Assembly (NCBI GenBank): GCA_035627955.1
Contig: DASPKU010000004.1
Span: forward strand, 55,812 to 119,811
Reading direction: 5' to 3'
Source of the DNA: Phycisphaerales bacterium
GTDB lineage: Bacteria; Planctomycetota; Phycisphaerae; Phycisphaerales; UBA1924
Length of the DNA stretch: 64,000 nt
Below the pieces are notes generated by a model. The model ran no database searches. It was not told the origin of the DNA and saw only the letters and a program-made list of their open reading frames with translations. The translations under genes and the position numbers were made by a program. The first letter of the stretch is position 1. The number at the start of each line of letters is the position of its first letter. Positions 57,777-64,000 of this stretch are shown in pieces.

Positions 57777-60700
57777 GATTGATCGTACTTGAAGGCCCTG
57801 TGCAGTCGCTCCATTTCTGCAAGAATCTGGTCCGTACTGTATTCCGGCAGGCCATCTGTGTCACTCAAGTCTCCATCGACGGCTTCTCGACGGAAAAATG
57901 CTGCCCAAGCGGCGTTGAACTCATTGTTGCTGAATGGCGATCTGCTCTGATGCCTCGACGTCTTGACCCAAGCACCAAAGCGCGGATCATTCACGTCCAA
58001 TCCTCGAGCTGCGAACTTCGCTCTGAATTTGTAGGGCAGCATGTGGTGCGCGGCATGATTCTTCAGATCCGATGGTATCGGTTTGATCAGGCGATCCGGG
58101 TCCAACATCGATTTCCTGAGACCGTCGTGCCAGGCGGCGGGCTTGATCACCACCCCGCGTGCTGCCAGGGTTTCTCGTTTTGCGAGGGGCAACTGCCGAA
58201 GTGTGGTGAACGCGATCTCATTGTTCCCTGCCCGGCTCGCATCTCGAAGCACCCGAAGCGTATTCTCATTGAGTTCCACCAACTCCGTGACGCGTCCATC
58301 TCGTCTGGCCACTATGCGAAGTTGCCGCATCGGCCTCACGGCGCTGTCAACGTTCTTGAGCGCGACCGCCAAAATCCTCGGCAACACGACGTTGCCAATG
58401 GTTGCGGCCGAGGCGATCTGCACACCGTCGCCATCAGCCAAGTCGCCGGCGGCCGCGACTAAGTCCGTGACGTCAAAGACGAACTCTGCACCGGCGCCTG
58501 CGATGCTGACCGCGCTAAAGTACAACTCGGCAACGGATGAGACAAGTTCAGCCGCTCTTGTCACAGCCTGTCGATAACTCCTTTCGAACGTTTCGATCGC
58601 ATCCGGATCAAGATTCGGATCGATCTGATTGCGCACGGAGGTGTATGCGAGTGCTGCCTCGAGAACCTCGGACAAGTACTGTGCCGCCTGTACTGGATCG
58701 AGATCTCGATCGATCTGGGCAACCTCACCCGGCCCGCCGGTGAGAATGTCGACGTCGTATCGGTTATTGTGGGGCCACCACAAATTTGTGACTTGCACTT
58801 CGTGCCCAGCGGCATGGTAGTACCCGAATAAACGCACGCCGGCATCGCCATAAAGCATTTCAAACGTCGAGAAGAGCACCTCCCGGGTCAACGGGCCGCT
58901 ACTTTCCCCGATAACTAGTCGGTCACCGCCCCGTGCACACTCCTCGGTAACAATCCGAGCGCCGGCCGCCTGAACGCGGTTGCCAGCCCGGTCCACAATG
59001 TCGTAGACGAGCTCGCCATCGCGCATGACCTGCTGCACGTTGTCTGGCCCAATCTTTTCGAGACCGAGCGGTAACTCGTCCGTTGTAATCAGCAGAATGC
59101 GTGGCCTACCGTCCTGCTGGATTACGACGGGGTATTGACGTGGCGGGCTGTACGTGAATGTCGCAAGTGGCTGAACAGTTCTGTTCTGCTCCAGCGCGAC
59201 TACCGCGTGAGCGGCTGGCAGCAAGCCTTCGAATCGGCAGGTCAGTGGCGTGAAGTCGGAGGGGCCCGATCCCTCAAGGTGATTGTCAATATTTCGCACA
59301 TACGGCATCAATCGCTTCGGCGGCAAGTTCTCGAAACTGGGCTTTATCCAGATGAGAGACGAGTTTTCTTCTGCCGTTGCCGATCGCCATCCACATGAAA
59401 TTGTGGCCCGGTCCCACCCGACGTTGCCCGCAGCGTTGGCCGAGGTCTGAGCATTGACCACGACAACCCGTCCGCCCCAACTTCGGACATGGCCGGGGCG
59501 CTCCGGATCGGTCTCCGCGGGGATCGTGTAGATCCCGCTTCCGCTTGCCTCCAGTCGGAAGGGCTGGAATGGTGGATTGGCCTGTGTGGGACTGAGTCCT
59601 GGAAGCCCTTCAACTCGCCCGATTTCGGCACCGTTGGCGTAGAAAGCAACGGATTGCACGCGCAGTGCCGTGTCTTCGATGATCTCAGAGAGCCTGTCTT
59701 TGACATGCCAGTTGATGGTGACATCCATTCCTCCGTCCTCGCGGAGGATGGCTCCGACCACATTAATGGCTACTTCTGGACGAGGATCTTGGGGGGCGAA
59801 CTCCGGACCCGCCGACAACTCGACTCCTGCGTCGGCATCATACGTGACAAACTGGCTTTCGATCGCTGTGAACTGTGCCACCTTCGTGACTGGAGAGTGA
59901 CCCTCTTTGATGAGACTCACAGCAACTGCCACGTCGCCCGCAGATTCACTCGGCCTGACCGCCTCCACATACCACGTTGTCTGATCACCCGGTTGAAGTC
60001 CGAGCTGCGCCAGGGTGTAGGTCCCTGGACGAACGAGAACTCTTCCGCGGTAGATCGTGCCGGCTGGTGGGCAGAACGTTGATGTGTCTCGGACCGAGTT
60101 GTTGTTGGGATCCCGTAATCCGCTTGGCTGAGGGCCACTGACCATTCGACTCCATGGTGCAGTCCAAACGCGCAGCACACCATCTTGTGGCAGTTTGAAC
60201 GGCTCACCGGCCTCTGGTTGGATCAGGTGTGGATCCGACAATGAGTACACAACTGACAGTTGGTCGGTAGGACCTACATCATCGGGCAGACACACCGTCA
60301 GTGGCACCAGCTGCGCCGCATAGTCCAATTGATCGAAGCGTCGCATCGCTTGCGACACATCATTCGAGTATTCAGGCGAGTCCAGAATGCCGAATCCGTC
60401 GGCATAGTCGGGGATGCCGTCGACGTCGGAGTCGCCGCTCGCGACCCATATGAGTTTGCCGGGGCGGTCACTTGGCAACTGAGACTCTACAACGTTGCCC
60501 GGGGCGACTGGAGGGAATTTATACCCGTCGTCATTGTCTTGGTCGAGAACGAGTTTGAAGAGACCAAGGCGAGGTGCTGCTGGTGTGAAACGCCAATCTT
60601 CCAGCACTATCCGGCGTTGCCAGCAGGAGGGTTCCATGCACTCAACGCGCGGCATTCTGCCCGTGTTATGCAATATGTCTTCTGGGGTGAAACTGCTCGG

Positions 60701-63394
60701 GGTTCCCCAGTTGAAGGTGCAGGTCCCTCCGTTCTCAGCCGCTATTTGCAGGTATGCCGACCCGATCCAGAGCCAGGTTCCTTCAAATGGACTTGAAAAG
60801 CCAATAATTGAGTAACTAAGGCTGTGGGTGCCGCTCGAGAGCGGGATGACAAGGGGCGATGCGATCCCATGAGTGCCGGTTTCATTGACTGAACTCAGAG
60901 GTACTGCGTTTCCATCGAGTGTCATCCACGAGCCAGCGGCACCACTCCCGCCCGCAATTAGCATGCATTGGCTGTGACTGGCTGAACACCCTGGCAGAAT
61001 GTTGGGGTCGGGGCACGCCGCCTCATAATAATGCGGGCGGCGGGAGGAACCATCACACATCCCAGTCGCGGCCGAAAAGTGTGACGAGGGATCTGTCCCT
61101 GACGGACGTTCCCAATTGTTATGCAAGCCGTCATTGTCATGGTCCTCCGCCCCATCGGGAACCCCGTCGCTGTCAGAGTCAAGAGCGTGCGCATCGAGCC
61201 CCATCGCGATCTCGTCCCCGTCCAAGACTCCGTCGCGATCAGAATCCGGATTGGAGGCGCTCAATCCGAGCCTTGCCTCGAGTGAGTCAGTGAGTCCGTC
61301 TTTGTCGGTATCGGTGGGATCGGCTCCTGAGGCCGGGCCTTGGTCGGGCGCCTCAGGATCTAAGCCAACCAGTAACTCGAATGAATCAGGAAGCCCGTCC
61401 TTATCCTGATCCACAAGGCTGTGCGAATAGCCACGCGCCTCGAGGTACTGCTGGAAGACCCCGTGCTCGTGTCGCCGCAAACTGTGAATGGTCACTCCGT
61501 CACGGCCGCGCGGCTCGCTGGCGTTGCTCAGGGCGTTAAGCGGATCTAGGCCTAACTCGCTTTCGGCAAGGTCAGACGCATTATCGTCATCAGAATCGAA
61601 GTCGTATCGGTTTGTCCCCCGCGGCGCCTGCGGGCGCGGCGGCGGGAAGGGGGAGCCGTCGGGCCGGCGCGGGTGCTGGGTGCCCAACGGGTCGTACACG
61701 ACCGGCTGGCCCTCGTAGTAGTCGGGGAGGCCGTCGTTGTCGGAATCGGTGATGATGTCGGGGAAGTTCGCGGGGTCGCAGCGCTGGTTGAGCTTCTCGG
61801 AGCCGTCGGGGAAGCCGTCGCCGTCGGAATCGGGGTTGGCAGGGTCGGGGCAGCCGCCCATGATCTCGAGGGTGTCGTTCAGGCCGTCCTGATCCTGGTC
61901 CCCGAGCACGTCGAAGAGGCACTCGGCCTCGACGGGGCCGCACTCGGTCATGACGCGCACATGCACGCGCACCCGGTTGGTGCTCGGCACGTTCTCAGCG
62001 GTGGCAGTGGTTTCGTTTGTCGTTTCGAAGAACGCGTACGGCCCCTCCCACCAGATCATCGGAACCGACAGCGACGGCCCGCCGCCCTCGGCGGTGACGG
62101 TCCATTCGTAGGTCCAGCCGGCGGGGTCCCAAGGGCCGTTGTCGCCGTCGGTGCACGCACTCACCCACAGCTCGCCCGCGCTGTTGACGGCGCGGGTCAG
62201 GTCGCAGGGGGCGAGGTCGATGCACTCGGGAGGTAGGCAGTCATAGCCGAATGAGACTCCGCACTCAGCCGTGAGGCAGCAAAGGTCGCCATTGGGCAAG
62301 CGGTAGGCGAAGCGCACCCGCGCGGACACCCCGCCTGCAACCGGCGAAGTGATGATGCCGCCGCTGACGATCGAGCCCTCGGGGCCGCTCAGCTTCTCGT
62401 AACACCACTCGCCTTGCGGCAGCTGCGACCAGTCGATCACGGCGCCAGCCGCATCCTTGAACGTTGGCCGGATCATGGCGACCGACCCGGGGCGCACGAG
62501 CGCCCCGAGCCCGCACTCCAGCGTCATCTGGAGCGTGCAGCCCGCGGGGGGCGTGCCCTCGGGGCAGGTGCAGTCGGCGGGCAGTGGCATTGGGAGGTTG
62601 GGGTTGGGATTGGACTCGATGCCTCCGCCGGCGATGCCGGGCGGGGTGCCAAGGGACATCACGGTGGTGAGGCCCTGCTGGTAGGCGTTCACCATCGCCA
62701 CGAAGTCGGTGCCGTCGGCGGCGCCGTCGCCGTTGATGTCTGCCTGCGGGTCGTTGCCGGAGAGGTAGGAGAAGAACAGGTCGATGTCGGCGGAGTCGAC
62801 CAGGCCGGAGTCGTCGAGGTCTTCGGGGGCGTAGAGGCGGCCGCCCACCGTGGCGTAGCCAGCGAGCGCGGCCAGCGTGCCCTGGCGCATGGCGAGCACG
62901 GTGCCACGGCCGCCCGAGATCAGCATGGCGGACTGGGCGGTCCCCTCATCGGCGGCGGTCAGCAGGTCGCACACGCCGTCGCCGTCCTGGTCGGCGATGG
63001 CCTCGACCGCGCCGCCGACGGTGCATCCCTGCGCACCCGGGATCATCCAGTCGATCGCGCCGGTGACCGGGTCGATCGCGATGGCGGCGCCGAGCGGGAG
63101 AGTGGCGTTCACCTGCAGGCCCGCGGCCACCGTCGGGACGCCAGGCGTCTGCACCGAGAACGCCGCGGCCGCGCCGGTGAACTCACGGGAGGCGTCCCCA
63201 GTGCTGAGAGCGTGCAGCAGAGCCCCGCCCTGCGCGCCCGAGATGACCTCCGCGGTCGTCGCGTCCGCACCGACTTGGAACGCATCGGAAATGCCGTCGA
63301 GGTTGAGGTCGAAGGGCTCGGGGCAGTTGCTGGGCAGCAGCATCGCCGAGGCGGCGAGCGGGAGTGCGCAGGCCGCGGCGATGGCGGCGAGGGC
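57773..63394 (-). CDS. Giant secreted-type protein with C-terminal HH nuclease-like toxin tip; start missing
   Basis: About 1,873 residues are readable. The 5' end begins with a signal-peptide core (LAAIAAACALPLAASA) and then LLPSNCPEPFDLNLDGISDA, but lacks any start codon before the junction at about 63394. A dockerin-like EF-hand pair lies near 62850-62690. A Cys-rich beta region and thrombospondin-type-3 calcium repeats (DSDGDGFPDGSEKLN, DSDRDGVLDGDEIAMGL) lie at about 61900-61100. A long beta region follows, then a pretoxin-like hydrophobic helix region near 58550-58400. The last 93 residues (57776-58054) start AAHHMLPYKFRAKFAARGLD and contain NNEFNAAWAAFF, resembling the nuclease-like ends of SitA6/TIGR02269-type toxins. 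The next gene is the likely immunity gene. GC content falls from about 61600 downward. Confidence 0.7.
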   Translation of the reverse strand, partial: ALAAIAAACALPLAASAMLLPSNCPEPFDLNLDGISDAFQVGADATTAEVISGAQGGALLHALSTGDASREFTGAAAAFSVQTPGVPTVAAGLQVNATLPLGAAIAIDPVTGAIDWMIPGAQGCTVGGAVEAIADQDGDGVCDLLTAADEGTAQSAMLISGGRGTVLAMRQGTLAALAGYATVGGRLYAPEDLDDSGLVDSADIDLFFSYLSGNDPQADINGDGAADGTDFVAMVNAYQQGLTTVMSLGTPPGIAGGGIESNPNPNLPMPLPADCTCPEGTPPAGCTLQMTLECGLGALVRPGSVAMIRPTFKDAAGAVIDWSQLPQGEWCYEKLSGPEGSIVSGGIITSPVAGGVSARVRFAYRLPNGDLCCLTAECGVSFGYDCLPPECIDLAPCDLTRAVNSAGELWVSACTDGDNGPWDPAGWTYEWTVTAEGGGPSLSVPMIWWEGPYAFFETTNETTATAENVPSTNRVRVHVRVMTECGPVEAECLFDVLGDQDQDGLNDTLEIMGGCPDPANPDSDGDGFPDGSEKLNQRCDPANFPDIITDSDNDGLPDYYEGQPVVYDPLGTQHPRRPDGSPFPPPRPQAPRGTNRYDFDSDDDNASDLAESELGLDPLNALSNASEPRGRDGVTIHSLRRHEHGVFQQYLEARGYSHSLVDQDKDGLPDSFELLVGLDPEAPDQGPASGADPTDTDKDGLTDSLEARLGLSASNPDSDRDGVLDGDEIAMGLDAHALDSDSDGVPDGAEDHDNDGLHNNWERPSGTDPSSHFSAATGMCDGSSRRPHYYEAACPDPNILPGCSASHSQCMLIAGGSGAAGSWMTLDGNAVPLSSVNETGTHGIASPLVIPLSSGTHSLSYSIIGFSSPFEGTWLWIGSAYLQIAAENGGTCTFNWGTPSSFTPEDILHNTGRMPRVECMEPSCWQRRIVLEDWRFTPAAPRLGLFKLVLDQDNDDGYKFPPVAPGNVVESQLPSDRPGKLIWVASGDSDVDGIPDYADGFGILDSPEYSNDVSQAMRRFDQLDYAAQLVPLTVCLPDDVGPTDQLSVVYSLSDPHLIQPEAGEPFKLPQDGVLRVWTAPWSRMVSGPQPSGLRDPNNNSVRDTSTFCPPAGTIYRGRVLVRPGTYTLAQLGLQPGDQTTWYVEAVRPSESAGDVAVAVSLIKEGHSPVTKVAQFTAIESQFVTYDADAGVELSAGPEFAPQDPRPEVAINVVGAILREDGGMDVTINWHVKDRLSEIIEDTALRVQSVAFYANGAEIGRVEGLPGLSPTQANPPFQPFRLEASGSGIYTIPAETDPERPGHVRSWGGRVVVVNAQTSANAAGNVGWDRATISCGWRSATAEENSSLIWIKPSFENLPPKRLMPYVRNIDNHLEGSGPSDFTPLTCRFEGLLPAAHAVVALEQNRTVQPLATFTYSPPRQYPVVIQQDGRPRILLITTDELPLGLEKIGPDNVQQVMRDGELVYDIVDRAGNRVQAAGARIVTEECARGGDRLVIGESSGPLTREVLFSTFEMLYGDAGVRLFGYYHAAGHEVQVTNLWWPHNNRYDVDILTGGPGEVAQIDRDLDPVQAAQYLSEVLEAALAYTSVRNQIDPNLDPDAIETFERSYRQAVTRAAELVSSVAELYFSAVSIAGAGAEFVFDVTDLVAAAGDLADGDGVQIASAATIGNVVLPRILAVALKNVDSAVRPMRQLRIVARRDGRVTELVELNENTLRVLRDASRAGNNEIAFTTLRQLPLAKRETLAARGVVIKPAAWHDGLRKSMLDPDRLIKPIPSDLKNHAAHHMLPYKFRAKFAARGLDVNDPRFGAWVKTSRHQSRSPFSNNEFNAAWAAFFRREAVDGDLSDTDGLPEYSTDQILAEMERLHRAFKYDQS

Positions 63395-63661
63395 GGGCGC
63401 GTGGTGGTCATCGGCTCGCGCGGCACGGTAGAGATCAACCCGCGCGCGCTCATGTCGCGCGACGCGAGCATCCACGGCCTCACGCTCTTCAACGCCACGC
63501 CGCGCGAACTCGAAGACATTCACGCCGCCGTCGGCGCGGGCCTCGAAAGCGGGACGCTCAACCCCGTCGTCGGCCGCGAGCTGCCGCTCTCCGAAGCCGC
63601 GCGCGCGCACGAGGCCGTGCTCGAACCCGGCGCGTACGGGAAGATCGTGCTTATACCTTGA
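63395..63661 (+). pseudogene. C-terminal fragment of a zinc-binding-type quinone oxidoreductase
   Basis: The plus frame encodes 88 residues, GRVVVIGSRGTVEINPRALM to GAYGKIVLIP, which match the last quarter of MDR-superfamily NADPH:quinone reductases. The start of the cofactor domain (GGRVVVIG) is present; the remaining 230 or so N-terminal residues are absent. They should lie at lower coordinates, where the unrelated minus-strand toxin gene now is. It is therefore a cut gene, by rearrangement or by assembly error. Codon choice (many GCGCGC and CTCGAA) differs from that of the window. Confidence 0.8.
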
Positions 63662-63663
63662 GT

Positions 63664-63788
63664 CGATTTTGGATTTTAGATTTTGGATTTTGGATTGTTC
63701 GAGTTTCGGCAGTTGAACTTTCAAAATCCGAAGTCGAGCTTGAGCAGCACGCTAATCCAAAATCTAAAATCTAAAATCCAAAATCCTT
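63664..63788. repeat. Short repeats GGATTTT in inverted arms
   Basis: The left arm (about 63665-63698) is a run of GATTTTGGATTTTAGATTTT type. The right arm (about 63753-63788) is a run of AATCCAAAATCTAAAATC type, its complement. About 55 bp separate them. Such heptamer-like AT-rich repeats are foreign to the rest of this GC-rich window. Confidence 0.75.
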
Positions 63789-63806
63789 TTCAAAGGGTTG
63801 ACGAAC

Positions 63807-64000
63807 ATGAAGAAGCCGATTCGCATTCTTTTGCAGACGACGATCCCGACGACGGAAGACGACTGGAGCATCGCGCGTTTTTCGATGCTGCGCGAGTATC
63901 TGGCGTCGCTGAAGGACGAGGCGGGCGCGGCGTTGTGCGAGGTGGTCGCGCGCGACCGCGAGCGCGACGCGGAGGGGAACGATCCTGTGTTGAGCAGGCT
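63807..64000 (+). CDS. Partial CDS, unknown protein, runs off the window
   Basis: An ATG at 63807, with AAAGGG about 9 nt upstream, opens a frame of at least 64 residues (MKKPIRILLQTTIPTTEDDW, RFSMLREYLASLKDEAGAAL, then CEVVARDRERDAEGNDPVLS). It does not look like the planctomycete genes of this window. By memory it resembles conserved proteins of Acidobacteriota, whose function I do not know. Its codon use matches that of the quinone reductase fragment next to it. Confidence 0.65.
   Translation, partial: MKKPIRILLQTTIPTTEDDWSIARFSMLREYLASLKDEAGAALCEVVARDRERDAEGNDPVLSR

Noticed and set aside
63395..63724. Extension of the toxin gene to a start at 63724
   Set aside because: Those codons are antisense to the quinone oxidoreductase fragment and to the AT-rich repeats; they precede, rather than include, a proper signal peptide.

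Overview
The window is high-GC DNA with short intergenic gaps. It most likely comes from a member of the Planctomycetota, probably class Phycisphaerae. This is an inference from family content: secreted proteins ending in paired dockerin-like EF-hands that finish in Gly-Gly-Gly-Ala/Ser-Cys, PEP-CTERM-like tails (Pro-Ala-Pro, hydrophobic stretch, poly-Arg), a sigma factor next to a Ser/Thr kinase with TPRs, a VKOR-DsbA fusion, a TPR-YggX fusion and a LysW-type biosynthesis operon. No rRNA, tRNA, transposase, integrase or CRISPR array was recognised.

Layout. 0-7 kb is accessory in character: two unknown genes, a hairpin-rich non-coding locus with an 8 x 21 bp tandem array, an orphan signal-peptide remnant, an AIPR-family abortive-infection-type protein, a surface-type gene with an in-frame amber codon, and a 646-residue protein with six tandem excisionase-like HTH modules ahead of HNH- and AP2-like domains. 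6.7-23 kb holds secreted repeat and dockerin proteins, small membrane proteins, two GNAT enzymes, a ClpN-domain protein, a glycosyltransferase, a beta-propeller/cytochrome protein, topoisomerase IB and a 92-bp repeat array. 23.4-28.1 kb is the operon lysW-lysX-lysY-lysZ-lysK. These five genes carry an amino-acid precursor on the carrier protein LysW through ligation, phosphorylation, reduction and final release, with no transaminase in the cluster. 28-45 kb is mostly housekeeping: VKOR-DsbA oxidative folding, an NhaR-like regulator, an HPF-like protein, TerC, glycerate kinase, an aminotransferase, purN, a metalloprotease, TPR-YggX, aldehyde dehydrogenase and an FkbM methyltransferase. 44.8-48.6 kb is an ECF sigma factor followed by a membrane Ser/Thr kinase. 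48.6-56.2 kb has an HD hydrolase and sugar genes (GH35-like, GH31, ribokinase).

56.3-63.4 kb, on the minus strand, is the most striking part. A very large secreted-type protein with thrombospondin-type-3 calcium repeats ends in a His-His nuclease-like tip resembling myxobacterial SitA6-type toxins. It overlaps by 4 bp a gene for a double-CxxC protein resembling the cognate SitI6-type immunity proteins. The tip and the immunity gene look lower in GC than the front of the toxin gene, and downstream lies the truncated tail of a paralogue of the 3.8-kb gene.

At about 63.39 kb the toxin gene stops without a start codon and abuts the C-terminal quarter of an unrelated quinone oxidoreductase on the other strand. 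The last 600 bp look like a different genome, so this is either a rearrangement or an assembly chimera.

Two families of dispersed intergenic repeats recur: inverted pairs built on CGCAGAG/GCGGAG (seven sites) and a hairpin element (array at 22.6 kb, single copy at 38.5 kb).
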